Positions 17,861 to 27,162 are shown, numbered from the stretch's first letter. The stretch: 64,000 bases of DNA from JACQAP01 sp035548375 (GCA_035548375.1 DASZTG010000097.1:16372-80371); one strand, 5' to 3'. Numbers and translations: made by a program. Notes: generated by a model from the letters alone, not told the origin.

Positions 17861-18220
17861 TCAGGCGCCGAGGCCGGCCTTGGCCTGACTCGCGATCTTC
17901 TCGAATGCAGACTTGTCGAACACCGCGATGTCCGCGAGCACCTTGCGGTCCACCTCGATGGCGGCCTTCTTCAGCCCGTTGATGAGCGTGCTGTAGGTCA
18001 TGCCGAATTCACGCGCGGCGGCGTTGATGCGCACGATCCACAGCGCGCGGAAATCGCGCTTCTTGCGACGGCGATCGCGATACGAATACTGGCCGGCGCG
18101 CATGACCGCCTGCTTGGCGATCCGGTATACATTGCCGCGGCGGCCGCGATACCCCTTCGATTTCTCGAGGACCTTCTTGTGCCGCGCACGCGCGGTTACA
18201 CCACGTTTGACTCTTGGCAT
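17861..18220 (-). CDS. rplT: Ribosomal protein L20
   Basis: A 119-residue 23S rRNA-binding protein needed early in large-subunit assembly, and the repressor of its own operon in E. coli. The highly basic N-terminus MPRVKRGVTARARHKKVL and the following KSKGYRGRRGNVYRIAKQAV are the family hallmark. Length is standard. It follows rpmI by 12 bases and is followed by a strong terminator. Confidence 0.98.
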   Translation of the reverse strand: MPRVKRGVTARARHKKVLEKSKGYRGRRGNVYRIAKQAVMRAGQYSYRDRRRKKRDFRALWIVRINAAAREFGMTYSTLINGLKKAAIEVDRKVLADIAVFDKSAFEKIASQAKAGLGA

Positions 18221-18232
18221 GGTGGTCTCCGG

Positions 18233-18430
18233 TTACGCGTAGGGAAGCATCGAACGGATGTGCGCGTGGTCGGACGCGTTCACGGCCGTATTCCCGCGCA
18301 GGTGGCGCTTGCGCTTGGTCGATTTCTTCGTGAGGATGTGGCGCAGGTTCGCCTGCGTCCGCTTGAACTTGCCGCTGCCGAGCGCCTTGAAACGCTTGGC
18401 GGCGCCGCTCTTGGATTTCATCTTGGGCAC
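18233..18430 (-). CDS. rpmI: Ribosomal protein L35
   Basis: A 65-residue basic ribosomal protein, MPKMKSKSGAAKRFKALGSGKFKR, matching the family over its full length. AAGGAG lies just upstream of the start. The 184 bases between infC and this gene carry no ORF; in E. coli the corresponding leader folds into the L20-binding pseudoknot, and some such control is plausible here. Confidence 0.97.
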   Translation of the reverse strand: MPKMKSKSGAAKRFKALGSGKFKRTQANLRHILTKKSTKRKRHLRGNTAVNASDHAHIRSMLPYA

Positions 18431-18614
18431 TGTCTACTCCTTCATGCTCGTTTTAGCCTGACTCCAGGCGTCCCCGCGAAGGGCCCTTTGCTGCCTGGGA
18501 ATCACTTGTTTTGAGCGTTTCACTCGGATGCCGCGGGTGGCTGGCCTGCCCCCGTCATGCAACATCCGGCTATCGCTTCACCTGCTTCACTGCGGCCAGC
18601 CGAAATTTTTCCAG
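18431..18614 (-). promoter_or_regulatory. rpmI leader, possible L20 autoregulatory region
   Basis: This 184-base infC-rpmI gap has no credible reading frame and is long for this otherwise compact operon. A GGATG...CATCC pairing and GC-rich complementary patches are visible on the minus strand. Placement matches the L20-controlled leaders known in other bacteria. The sequence alone does not prove the fold, so this is an inference from position. Confidence 0.3.
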
Positions 18615-19136
18615 CTAGGACTTCTTCTTCGGGCTCATCACCATGACCATCTGGCGGCCTTCCATCTTCGGAAACTGCTCCACCACGCCAAACGGCTCCA
18701 GATCCGCCTTCACCCTCTCCAGAAGCTTGAAGCCGAATTCCTGGTGCGCCATTTCACGCCCGCGGAACCGCAAGGTAATCTTGGTCTTGTCGCCTTCCGT
18801 CAAAAAGCGCGTCAGATTGCGCAGCTTGATCTGGTAATCGCCGTCGTCCGTGCCCGGCCGGAACTTCACTTCCTTGACCTGGATCTGTTTCTGCTTGAGC
18901 TTGGCCTCGTGCTTCTTCTTGGCCTCGCTGTACTTGAACTTGCCGAAATCCATCAGCCGCGCAACGGGCGGCTGGGCGGTCGGTGCAATTTCAACCAGGT
19001 CGATTTCCAGTTCCTCTGCCATGGCATTCGCCTGGGCAAGACTGACAATCCCGATTGGCTCACCCTTGGTGCCGATGAGCCGGAGCTCCGGCGCGGTAAT
19101 CTCGCCGTTGATCCTGACATCCCTGTCCTGAGCTAT
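18615..19136 (-). CDS. infC: Translation initiation factor IF-3 (non-canonical AUA start)
   Basis: A 173-residue IF-3, which monitors start-codon/anticodon pairing on the 30S subunit. The N-domain (DVRINGEITAPELRLIG...) and C-domain (KEVKFRPGTDDGDYQIKLRN, FRGREMAHQEFGF) are complete. No ATG, GTG or TTG lies between the thrS stop and the conserved N-terminus; upstream frame extension runs back into thrS. A GGAGG sits seven bases before an ATA codon (19136-19134), which gives IAQDRDVRING. An AUU/AUC/AUA start is the known infC hallmark and lets IF-3 repress its own translation. It lies 22 bases after thrS. Confidence 0.93.
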   Translation of the reverse strand: MAQDRDVRINGEITAPELRLIGTKGEPIGIVSLAQANAMAEELEIDLVEIAPTAQPPVARLMDFGKFKYSEAKKKHEAKLKQKQIQVKEVKFRPGTDDGDYQIKLRNLTRFLTEGDKTKITLRFRGREMAHQEFGFKLLERVKADLEPFGVVEQFPKMEGRQMVMVMSPKKKS

Positions 19137-19158
19137 AAGTACGCCTCCATCAAAAAAA

Positions 19159-21075
19159 TTAAGCCGCGCTTCCCGCCTGTGGCATCTCGGAAACCAGCCG
19201 CCCGATGAATGCATCCAGCGGCATCTGGCCGAGATCGCTACCACCCCGGGTACGCACGGCAACGACGTTTGCGGCGACCTCTTTATCACCAACGACGAGT
19301 TGGTAAGGCAGCTTCTGCAAACTATGTTCCCGAATCTTATAGGTTATTTTCTCGTTTCTCAAGTCCGCGAAGGCCCGGAAGCCCTTTTCCGCAAGTTTCC
19401 GGGCAACTTCGGCCGCATAGCCGGCCTGGTGCTCGGAAATATTCATGACCACCACCTGCTCCGGCGCCAGCCAGAGCGGCATGGCACCCGCATAGTGCTC
19501 GACCAGGATGCCGATGAAGCGCTCCATCGAGCCGAGGATGGCCCGGTGCAGCATGACCGGGATGCGGCGGCTGTTGTCCTCGGCGATGTACTCGGCACCG
19601 AGGCGCCCCGGCAACGCGAAATCCAGCTGCAGGGTTCCGCACTGCCAGACCCGGCCGATCGAATCCTTCAGTGAAAACTCGATCTTGGGCCCATAGAACG
19701 CCCCCTCGCCGGGATTGACGTCCCATTTGAGGCTCTTGGCGTCCAGTGCGGACTTCAGCGCGCCTTCCGCCCTGTCCCAGGTTTCGTCAGAGCCGATGCG
19801 CTTCACCGGCCGGGTGGACAGCTTGATCAGGATCTCCGTGAAGCCGAAGTCCTCGTAGACCTTGCGCAGCAGATCGATGAACGCGGCCGCCTCATCCTGA
19901 ATCTGGCCCTCGGTACAGAAAATGTGCGCGTCGTCCTGCGTGAACCCGCGCACCCGCATGATCCCGTGCAAGGCGCCGGACGGCTCGTTGCGGTGACAGG
20001 CACCGAATTCCGCAAGCCGCAAAGGCAGGTCGCGATAGCTCTTGAGCCCCTGGTTGAAAATCTGCACGTGGCCCGGGCAATTCATCGGCTTGACCGCGTA
20101 GTCGCGTTTCTCCGACTCGGTCGTGAACATCAGCTCGCGATAATTTTCCCAGTGGCCGGAGCGCTCCCACAGCGCGCGATCCATGACCTGCGGCGTGCGC
20201 ACTTCCTGGTAGCCGTGGCGTGACAAGGTCCTGCGCATGTACTGCTCGACCTGCTGCCAGATCGCCCAGCCCTTCGGGTGCCAGAACACCATGCCCGGCG
20301 CTTCTTCCTGCGTGTGGAAGAGGTCGAGCTGCTTGCCGAGCTTGCGATGGTCGCGCTTCTCGGCTTCCTCGATGCGGAACAGGTAGGCGTCGAGGTCTTC
20401 CTTCTTCGCCCAGGCGGTGCCGTAGACCCGCTGCAGCATCTCGTTCTTCGAGTCCCCGCGCCAGTACGCGCCGGCGACCTTCAGCAGCTTGAAGACCTTG
20501 AGCTTGCCGGTGGACGGCACGTGCGGCCCGCGGCACAAGTCGGTGAAGTTGCCCTGCGAATAGAGCGAAATCTGCTCGTTCCCGGGGATGGACGCGATGA
20601 TCTGCGCCTTGTATTCCTCGCCCTGCTTGCGGAAGAAGTCGACCGCCTTGTCGCGATCCCACACCTCCCGCTCGACCTTGATGTCGCGCTTCGCGATTTC
20701 CGCCATGCGTTTCTCGATGGCGGCAAGATCCTCGGGCGTAAACGGGCGCTTGTAGGAAAAATCGTAGTAGAAGCCGTCCTCGATGACCGGCCCGATGGTC
20801 ACCTGCGCGTCCGGATACAGCTCCTTGACGGCATGGGCCAGCAGGTGGGCGGTGGAATGGCGCAGGATGTCGACGCCGTCGGCATCCTTGTCCGTCACCA
20901 CGGAGAGCGCGGCATCGTGGTCGATCACGAAGGACGTATCGACGAGCTTGCCGTCGACCTTGCCGGCAAGCGCCGCCCGCGCCAGGCCGGCGCCGATGGA
21001 CGCCGCCACGTCGGCGACGCTGACCGCCTTGTCGAAGGCTCTTGTCGATCCGTCAGGCAATCGTATGGACGGCAT
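19159..21075 (-). CDS. thrS: Threonyl-tRNA synthetase
   Basis: A 638-residue class II synthetase, complete. The N-terminal TGS domain (about 1-60, MPSIRLPDGSTRAFDKAVSV) is followed by the editing domain (HSTAHLLAHAVKELYPDAQV, with the HxxxH pair), the catalytic core (PMNCPGHVQIF, motif 2 and ERFIGILVEHYAG) and the C-terminal anticodon-binding domain. The start at 21075 is the family ATG; the longer open frame upstream crosses a terminator and the tRNA-Val gene and is rejected. The ribosome site is weak (GGGA), and a terminator hairpin sits only about 20 bases upstream. Confidence 0.97.
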   Translation of the reverse strand: MPSIRLPDGSTRAFDKAVSVADVAASIGAGLARAALAGKVDGKLVDTSFVIDHDAALSVVTDKDADGVDILRHSTAHLLAHAVKELYPDAQVTIGPVIEDGFYYDFSYKRPFTPEDLAAIEKRMAEIAKRDIKVEREVWDRDKAVDFFRKQGEEYKAQIIASIPGNEQISLYSQGNFTDLCRGPHVPSTGKLKVFKLLKVAGAYWRGDSKNEMLQRVYGTAWAKKEDLDAYLFRIEEAEKRDHRKLGKQLDLFHTQEEAPGMVFWHPKGWAIWQQVEQYMRRTLSRHGYQEVRTPQVMDRALWERSGHWENYRELMFTTESEKRDYAVKPMNCPGHVQIFNQGLKSYRDLPLRLAEFGACHRNEPSGALHGIMRVRGFTQDDAHIFCTEGQIQDEAAAFIDLLRKVYEDFGFTEILIKLSTRPVKRIGSDETWDRAEGALKSALDAKSLKWDVNPGEGAFYGPKIEFSLKDSIGRVWQCGTLQLDFALPGRLGAEYIAEDNSRRIPVMLHRAILGSMERFIGILVEHYAGAMPLWLAPEQVVVMNISEHQAGYAAEVARKLAEKGFRAFADLRNEKITYKIREHSLQKLPYQLVVGDKEVAANVVAVRTRGGSDLGQMPLDAFIGRLVSEMPQAGSAA

Positions 21076-21090
21076 GGTTACGGGTTCCCA

Positions 21091-21121
21091 AAATAAAAAA
21101 GTGCGGCGAACCGCACTTTTT
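21091..21121 (-). terminator. Intrinsic terminator immediately upstream of thrS
   Basis: On the minus strand GTGCGG-TTCG-CCGCAC forms a six-pair stem with a stable UUCG tetraloop, extended by A/T pairs and followed by TTTTTTATTTT. It lies between tRNA-Val and thrS and ends roughly 15-20 bases before the thrS ATG. It would stop transcription coming from relA/tRNA-Val. Because no room is left for a promoter downstream, thrS must be reached by read-through, which makes this a candidate attenuator. Confidence 0.85.
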
Positions 21122-21212
21122 CCAAGACCGGACTGCAAAAGGGGTTCAGGGGCGCTGCATTGCCACCGTCGTGCAAGTTCGCAAACCCATTTGAAGTCCG
21201 TCCTTAGGAAGT

Positions 21213-21289
21213 TGGTAGGCGCGATTGGATTCGAACCAACGACCCCCACCATGTCAAGGTGATGCTCTAACCAACTGAGCTACGCGCCT
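21213..21289 (-). tRNA. tRNA-Val (GAC anticodon)
   Basis: A complete 77-nucleotide cloverleaf on the minus strand. The acceptor AGGCGCG pairs with CGCGCCT, the D-arm is TAGCTCAGTTGGTTAGA, the anticodon loop is TTGACAT (GAC) and the T-loop region is GGTTCGAATCC. The 3' ACCA is encoded. It stands between relA and thrS, a conserved position in betaproteobacteria. Confidence 0.96.
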
Positions 21290-21334
21290 GCCGAGCGCCG
21301 GATTCTAAACGAAACCCAAACACCGTTCAAACTG

Positions 21335-23509
21335 CTATTTCCTGCGGGCGGATTCCACGCCGGGGACGTCGCGGACGGCCGCCAGCAGCCGGGTGAGCTG
21401 CGCCAGGTTGTCCACTTCCAGCGTGAAGGTCATCTTCGAGCCCAAGTCTTCGCTATGCGAGGCGCTCGACACGACCCTCACCTTCTCGCGCGTAAAGACG
21501 TCCAGCACGTCCCGCATCAACGCCGGGTGGTTGCCGGCGACCAGCTCGACGTCGACCGGGAATTTCGACGCGCCGGTGTCGCCCCAGTCGGACGCGATCA
21601 GGCGTTCCTGCGGCAGGCGGGCGACGTTGCGGCAATCGGCGCGGTGGATGGTGACGCCGCGGCCGCGCGACACGAAACCGATGATGGCGTCCGGCGGCGC
21701 CGGCTTGCAGCAGCGCGCCAGCACGGTCAGCAGCTTGTCGACGCCTACGATCAGGATGCCGCTGGGCGCGGCCGCCGGCCTCGCATGAACCGGCGCGACC
21801 GGCTGCTTTTCCTCGACGACCTCGTCGCCCAGGACGGCTGCCTGCAACTGGCGCGGCGTCACCTCGCTGCGCCCTATTGCGGCGAACAAGTCGTTCACGC
21901 TGGCGAATTCCAGCCGCGAAGCCAGCTCCTCGAGGTTCTGGCCAGTCTTGCCCAGCCGCTGCAGATCCTTTTCGAGGATGGTCCGCCCCTGGATCACGGC
22001 CTCTTCCAACTGGCGGTTGTTGAACCATTGGCGCACCTTCGTGCGCGCGCGATTGCTCTTGATGTAGCCCAGCGCCGGGTTCAGCCAGTCGCGCGAAGGC
22101 CCGCCCTCCTTCGCCGCGATGATCTCCACGCTCTGGCCGTTGGAGAGCACGTAGGTCAGCGGCACGATCTGGCCGTTGACCTTGGCGCCGCGGCAGCGAT
22201 GGCCGAGTTCGGAATGCAGGTGATAGGCGAAATCGATGGGCGTGGATCCGCGCGGCAGGTCGACGACCCTGCCCTGCGGCGTAACGACATAGACCATGTC
22301 CTGGAACAGGTCGGTCCTGAAGTGCTCCGCCAGCTCGCTCGCGTCGGCGAGCTGGTCTTTCCACTCGAGCACGCCGCGCAACCACGACAGCTTCTCGTCG
22401 AGCGCCGAATCCGCCCTGGCCGATTCCTTGTAACGCCAGTGCGCGGCCACGCCGAGCTCCGCATGCCGGTGCATCTCGTGCGTACGAATCTGGATCTCCA
22501 GGATCTTCTCGCCCGGTCCGACCACGGCCGTGTGCAGCGAGCGGTAGTCGTTCGCCTTCGGTCTGGCGATGTAATCGTCGAACTCGCGCGGGATCGGCGT
22601 CCACAGGTTGTGGGCCACGCCGAGCGCGGCATAGCAATCCTTGACGTCATCGACCAGCACGCGCACCGCGCGCACGTCCGAAAGCTCTCCCAGCGCCACG
22701 TTCTTGCGCTGGAGCTTGCGCCAGATGCTGTAGATGTGCTTCGGCCGGCCGGTCACCTCGGCCCTGATGCCGGCGGATTGCAGCTCGGCGCCGAGCATGC
22801 GAATGACTTCCGCTATGTAGGTTTCGCGATCCCTGCGCTTCTCGTCGAGCTGGCCGGCGATGCTCTTGTAGGTCTGCGACTCCAGGCAGCGGAAAGCCAG
22901 GTCCTCCAGTTCCCATTTGAGCTGCCACACGCCCAGGCGATTGCCGAGCGGGGCAAATAATTCCAGCGTTTCGCGCGCGGCCTCCTCGCGTGCGTCCGAT
23001 TCCTGACGGGATGCCAATTCACGCAGCCGCTGGACCTGGTCGGCGAGCTTGATGAGCACGACGCGCACGTCCTGAGCCATCGCCAGGAACATCTTGCGCA
23101 ACGCCTCGAGTTGCGACGCACGGTCTGCGCTTCTCGCAGCGGCATTCCTGGACCGCAGCGCCTGGACCTGCGCCATGCTCGCGACACCTTCGACGAGCGT
23201 GAGCACGCCCGGCCCGAATGCGGTCCGGAATTCTTCGCGCGCTTTGCCGTCGGCGGGAACCGCGCCGAGCAGCAGCATCGCGGAGATGGCTTCGCCGCCC
23301 ACGCCGAGGCCGGCGACGATCCGAGCCGCGGCCCGCGCATGCTCCAGCCAGGGTTCGCCGGTGGCATGCAGGCGCCCTTCATAGGCCAGTGCGGCACGCT
23401 CATCTGCGCGGCGAACGAGATCGGCCTCCGCCGGCGGCAGGCGCGCGACCACCGGCGCAAGCCATTGCCCCGACGAGGTGTCCGCTTCGAATGACGTGAC
23501 CTTTACCAT
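21335..23509 (-). CDS. relA: (p)ppGpp synthetase RelA (hydrolase domain degenerate)
   Basis: A 724-residue RelA/SpoT protein. The N-terminal hydrolase-like domain lacks the catalytic His-Asp pair: LLLGAVPADG stands where HD..ED is expected. The synthetase domain (about 240-370) is intact and carries EFDDYIARPKANDYRSLHT; the EFDD form is the ExDD signature of synthetase-only RelA, as opposed to RxKD in bifunctional enzymes. The TGS domain (about 405-465), the zinc-finger region (RCCKPAPPDAIIGFVSRGRG) and the C-terminal ACT domain follow. It should make the stringent-response alarmone on starved ribosomes. It starts 14 bases after comEC. Confidence 0.93.
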   Translation of the reverse strand: MVKVTSFEADTSSGQWLAPVVARLPPAEADLVRRADERAALAYEGRLHATGEPWLEHARAAARIVAGLGVGGEAISAMLLLGAVPADGKAREEFRTAFGPGVLTLVEGVASMAQVQALRSRNAAARSADRASQLEALRKMFLAMAQDVRVVLIKLADQVQRLRELASRQESDAREEAARETLELFAPLGNRLGVWQLKWELEDLAFRCLESQTYKSIAGQLDEKRRDRETYIAEVIRMLGAELQSAGIRAEVTGRPKHIYSIWRKLQRKNVALGELSDVRAVRVLVDDVKDCYAALGVAHNLWTPIPREFDDYIARPKANDYRSLHTAVVGPGEKILEIQIRTHEMHRHAELGVAAHWRYKESARADSALDEKLSWLRGVLEWKDQLADASELAEHFRTDLFQDMVYVVTPQGRVVDLPRGSTPIDFAYHLHSELGHRCRGAKVNGQIVPLTYVLSNGQSVEIIAAKEGGPSRDWLNPALGYIKSNRARTKVRQWFNNRQLEEAVIQGRTILEKDLQRLGKTGQNLEELASRLEFASVNDLFAAIGRSEVTPRQLQAAVLGDEVVEEKQPVAPVHARPAAAPSGILIVGVDKLLTVLARCCKPAPPDAIIGFVSRGRGVTIHRADCRNVARLPQERLIASDWGDTGASKFPVDVELVAGNHPALMRDVLDVFTREKVRVVSSASHSEDLGSKMTFTLEVDNLAQLTRLLAAVRDVPGVESARRK

Positions 23510-23522
23510 CTGCCCTGCCCGC

Positions 23523-25865
23523 TCATCGACCTGTCCAGTATCTCCGTCCGGCTTCCCGCCATTTCGTGATTTTCATGCCCGCGGGACCGAAGTCGACAAT
23601 GATGGCGCCGGAAACATCCGTTCTCAAGGTGTCGCTGCCGGCTTGCCGGTAGCGCCCCGCCACCAGCGGATGCGGGTGGCCGAAGCGGTTGCGGTAGCCG
23701 ACCGAGAAAACCGTCAGTGCCGGTGCAACCGCTTCGACGAACCCCGGCGTCGAAGACGTGCGGCTGCCATGGTGGGGGGCGAGCAGGACATCGGCGCGCA
23801 GGTTCGCGGATGCCTTGAGCATCGCCGCCTCGGCGCGCTTCTCGACATCGCCCGGCAGCAGAGCGCTGCCGTACGGCGACACGATCTTCAGCACGCAACT
23901 GCGATCGTTGTCCTTCTCGTGCTGGTCCCGGTATTCCGCGAGGTCGGGATGCAGCATCTCGAAGGAAACGCCGTCCCATTCCCACTTTTCCCCGGTTACG
24001 CAGAGCCGGCTGCGGGTCGCGGCAACGGCGATCGCATCGTCCTGCGGCAACGAGGAGAACACCCAGGCCACCGGCATGGACCGCAATATCGTCAAGGCGC
24101 CGCCGCTGTGATCGCTGTCGCCGTGGCTAATGACCATGCCGTCGAGCCGGTCTATGCCGGCCGCGCGCAGGTAAGGCACGACGACGCGCCCGCCGGCGTC
24201 GATTTGCTCGGTGAATGCCGGTCCCGTGTCGAACAGCAGCGCGTGGTCGCGCGTGCGCACCGCGACGGCGAGGCCTTGCCCGACATCCAGCGCGGTCAAG
24301 CGCACTTGTCCCTCCGGGATTGGCGCGGGAAACACCAGGAACAAGGGCAATAGCAGCGGCGCACCGGTCCAGCGCGCCGGGAATCCCCTGGGCAACAGCA
24401 TCCAGAGCGCGCCGGCCACCGCGAGGGGAATCGTCCACATCGGCGGTGCGTGCTGCTGCCAGACGGCGTCCGGCAAATCGCTCAGCATGCGCAGCGGAAC
24501 CATGCAGCCCGCCATGACCAGGTGCGCGGCCTGCGCCGCCCACGCCAGCGGCAGGACGGACGCCACCAGCGCCAGCGGCACGACGACCAGGCTCACGAGC
24601 GGGATCGCGAAAGCGTTGGCCACCGGCGAGACCAGCGACACCTGCTGGAACATGGCGAGCAGGAAGGGCACGAAGGCGATCGTGACGGCCCACTGGGTCT
24701 GCATCCAGGCGCGCAGCCAGCCCGGCTTGCCGATGCGCGAGTACGCCGCAAACATGATTACCGCCACCGCGCCGAACGAAAGCCAGAACCCCGGCGCGAT
24801 GGTCGCCATCGGATCGAGCACGATGACGAAGGCCGCGGCCGTCGCCAGCACCGCGATCGGGCTGGCATTCCATCCGGACCACAGCGCAAAGGCGACCACG
24901 GCAAGCATGTAGACCGTGCGCTGGGCGGGCACGGCGAAGCCGGACAACAACGCATAAGCCAGCGCCACGAGCAATCCACAGAAGGCCGCCGCGCGCATGG
25001 CAGGCAGACCCAGCACCAGCTTCTCGGAACGTCGCCACAACCGCGACACCACCAGCACGACCAGGCTGGCGACCATGGTGATGTGCAGGCCCGAAATGCT
25101 CATGAGGTGGTTTACACCTGTGCGGGTAAAAACCTGCCACTGGTCGGGCGGGATCGATTGCTGGTCGCCCACGGCGAGTGCGACGATCACGCCGGCGTAC
25201 GGTCGCTCGCCGAGTGCGTCGAGCAGGCGGCTGCGAACGGATTCGCGCAGGCGCTCGATCAGGTAACCCGGCCGCGGCACCAACGGATCGGTCATCGCCG
25301 GTGCCGGCTCCGGGCGCACGTAACCCACCGCGCGAATGCCACGCTCCAGCATCCAGGCTTCGAAGTCGAAACCGTCCGGGTTTGAGTTTCCGTGCGGCCT
25401 GTGCAGGCGCACGGTCATGCGCCATCGCTGCCCCGCCCTGAGCTCGGGGAGCGTTTGCTTTTCGTTCGCGTACCACATGACCGAAATGTGCGAAGGCACG
25501 CGGGCGTTCGGCACGAACGTGCGCTCCACGTCGAACGCGAACCGCACGCCGCGCTCCGTCGGCTGCACCATCTCCGCGATCACGCCGGAGACCTCGACAT
25601 CGCGCCCCTCCCAGGCTTCCGGCAACTCGTCCGCCAGTTTCCACTGCGCAACCGCGGCCGCCCAGAAAAATCCGGCGATGGCAAACGCGAGGATTGCAAT
25701 TACGTGACCGAAGACGCGGGCCGCCGCACCGGGATGGCGCAAGAGGACGACGCGCAGGAGCACGAGCGGAACCAATGCCACGGCACCGGTCCAACCAGGC
25801 AGCACCGGCTGCTGTTGCAGCAGCCAGGCGCCACCCACCAACGCGAACAGGTACAGGCTCGTCAC
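23523..25865 (-). CDS. comEC: DNA internalisation competence protein ComEC/Rec2
   Basis: A 780-residue polytopic membrane protein that conducts single-stranded DNA across the inner membrane during transformation. The N-terminal DUF4131 region (about 25-190) is followed by the competence-domain helices (about 220-500, MSISGLHITMVASL signature) and a C-terminal metallo-beta-lactamase-like domain (about 520-770) with HGDSDHSGG and HHGSRTSS metal motifs, the presumed nuclease. A GTG start at 25865 is used. All three modules are complete, so the gene looks functional. The start faces the DUF2062 gene only 29 bases away. Confidence 0.94.
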   Translation of the reverse strand: MTSLYLFALVGGAWLLQQQPVLPGWTGAVALVPLVLLRVVLLRHPGAAARVFGHVIAILAFAIAGFFWAAAVAQWKLADELPEAWEGRDVEVSGVIAEMVQPTERGVRFAFDVERTFVPNARVPSHISVMWYANEKQTLPELRAGQRWRMTVRLHRPHGNSNPDGFDFEAWMLERGIRAVGYVRPEPAPAMTDPLVPRPGYLIERLRESVRSRLLDALGERPYAGVIVALAVGDQQSIPPDQWQVFTRTGVNHLMSISGLHITMVASLVVLVVSRLWRRSEKLVLGLPAMRAAAFCGLLVALAYALLSGFAVPAQRTVYMLAVVAFALWSGWNASPIAVLATAAAFVIVLDPMATIAPGFWLSFGAVAVIMFAAYSRIGKPGWLRAWMQTQWAVTIAFVPFLLAMFQQVSLVSPVANAFAIPLVSLVVVPLALVASVLPLAWAAQAAHLVMAGCMVPLRMLSDLPDAVWQQHAPPMWTIPLAVAGALWMLLPRGFPARWTGAPLLLPLFLVFPAPIPEGQVRLTALDVGQGLAVAVRTRDHALLFDTGPAFTEQIDAGGRVVVPYLRAAGIDRLDGMVISHGDSDHSGGALTILRSMPVAWVFSSLPQDDAIAVAATRSRLCVTGEKWEWDGVSFEMLHPDLAEYRDQHEKDNDRSCVLKIVSPYGSALLPGDVEKRAEAAMLKASANLRADVLLAPHHGSRTSSTPGFVEAVAPALTVFSVGYRNRFGHPHPLVAGRYRQAGSDTLRTDVSGAIIVDFGPAGMKITKWREAGRRYWTGR

Positions 25866-25894
25866 GCCGCACCGGATAACGTAGTCTTCATGTC

Positions 25895-26461
25895 ATGCCG
25901 CGCCGATTCATACGCCGATACCTCCCCACGCCCCAGAGCATCCAGGGAAATCGCTGGCTGAAAGGCTTCGGCTCCGCCCTGCACCACCCGAACCTCTGGC
26001 ACCTGCACCGCCGGTCGGTCGCCGGCGGCGTTGCAGCCGGCCTTTTCTGCGGCCTCGTGCCCGGACCGGTGCAAATGCTTTCCGCCGCGCTTTGCGCCGT
26101 CGTATTCCGCGTCAACCTGCCGGTCGCCGTCATCGTGACCTGGTACACGAATCCCCTGACGATCCTGCCGCTGTATTTCATCGCCTACAAGCTCGGGATG
26201 CTGGTCACCGGGTCTGAGGCGGCCGAACCCGTGCCCTTCGACATGCAGGTCTTCGAGCTGCCGATGGCGCAATGGCTTCCGGCCGCCTTGCACTGGTTCG
26301 CCGCGATGGGCAAGCCGTTTGCCGCGGGACTGATCTTGCTGGCATGCATCCTCGCGGTGTCGGGATATTTTTTCGTGATCGGCGCCTGGCGTGCCCATGT
26401 CATGCTTGCATGGCGCAAACGCCGGCGCTCGCGCGCCGACGACCCGGACGATCTCGCCTGA
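25895..26461 (+). CDS. DUF2062 domain membrane protein
   Basis: A 188-residue protein with the DUF2062 signature: a basic N-terminus (MPRRFIRRYLPTPQ), a glycine-rich segment SVAGGVAAGLFCGLVPGPVQM, the conserved TWYTNPLTILPLYFIAYKLG, and a C-terminal membrane helix (about 148-168). The family is common in proteobacteria, usually near lol or comEC genes, and has no assigned function. It is divergent from comEC with 29 bases between starts and convergent with lolD. Confidence 0.88.
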   Translation: MPRRFIRRYLPTPQSIQGNRWLKGFGSALHHPNLWHLHRRSVAGGVAAGLFCGLVPGPVQMLSAALCAVVFRVNLPVAVIVTWYTNPLTILPLYFIAYKLGMLVTGSEAAEPVPFDMQVFELPMAQWLPAALHWFAAMGKPFAAGLILLACILAVSGYFFVIGAWRAHVMLAWRKRRRSRADDPDDLA

Positions 26462-26463
26462 CG

Positions 26464-27162
26464 CTAGGCTGCGTCCAGTCCCAGCCTGCCGTCTTCCAGC
26501 CGCAGCGTGCGCTGCATGCGGCCCGCAATCCGCGGGTCGTGCGTGACGATGACGAAGCTGGTCGAGAATTCCCGGTTGAGTTCGAGCATGAGGTCGAGCA
26601 CGCCTTCCGCCGTATGGCGGTCGAGGTTTCCGGTCGGCTCGTCCGCCAGCACGCAGGCGGGCTCGGTCACGAGCGCGCGCGCCAAGGCTGCGCGCTGGCG
26701 CTCGCCGCCGGACAATTCCCCCGGCGTGTGCGTGACCCGCGCCTTAAGCCCGACGCGCTCGAGCACGCGCAGCGCCTGGGCCTGCGCCGCTTCCGGCGCC
26801 GTCCGCCGGATCAAGAGCGGCATCGCAACGTTTTCCAGCGCGGTGAATTCGGGCAGCAGGTGATGGAACTGGTAGACGAAACCCAGCCCGCGGTTGCGCA
26901 GGCGGCCCTTCTCCTTCTCGCCCAGCTCGTCGAGCCGGCGGCCGAGGATCACGATTTCGCCCGAGGTGGCCGCGTCGAGCCCGCCCAGCAGGTGCAGCAG
27001 CGTGCTTTTGCCCGAACCCGACGCACCGACGATGGCGACGGTTTCCCCGCGTCTCACCTCGAAGTCGACGCCATCGAGCACCGGCACCGAGTATTCGCCC
27101 TGCCGGAAGATCTTCTGCAGGCCGCGGCAGGCCAGCACGACATTCAGGTTCGATTCACTCAT
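26464..27162 (-). CDS. lolD: Lipoprotein-releasing ABC transporter ATPase LolD
   Basis: A 232-residue ABC ATPase that powers extraction of outer-membrane lipoproteins from the inner membrane to LolA. Walker A is VGASGSGKST, the signature is LSGGERQRAALARAL and Walker B is CVLADEPTGNLD. The segment GFVYQFHHLLPEFTALEN matches the LolD-specific Q-loop region. It overlaps lolC by 8 bases, so the complex is made from one message. Confidence 0.95.
   Translation of the reverse strand: MSESNLNVVLACRGLQKIFRQGEYSVPVLDGVDFEVRRGETVAIVGASGSGKSTLLHLLGGLDAATSGEIVILGRRLDELGEKEKGRLRNRGLGFVYQFHHLLPEFTALENVAMPLLIRRTAPEAAQAQALRVLERVGLKARVTHTPGELSGGERQRAALARALVTEPACVLADEPTGNLDRHTAEGVLDLMLELNREFSTSFVIVTHDPRIAGRMQRTLRLEDGRLGLDAA

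Noticed and set aside
21076..21252. N-terminal extension of thrS across tRNA-Val
   Set aside because: It crosses a tRNA and an intrinsic terminator, and the family start is at 21075.
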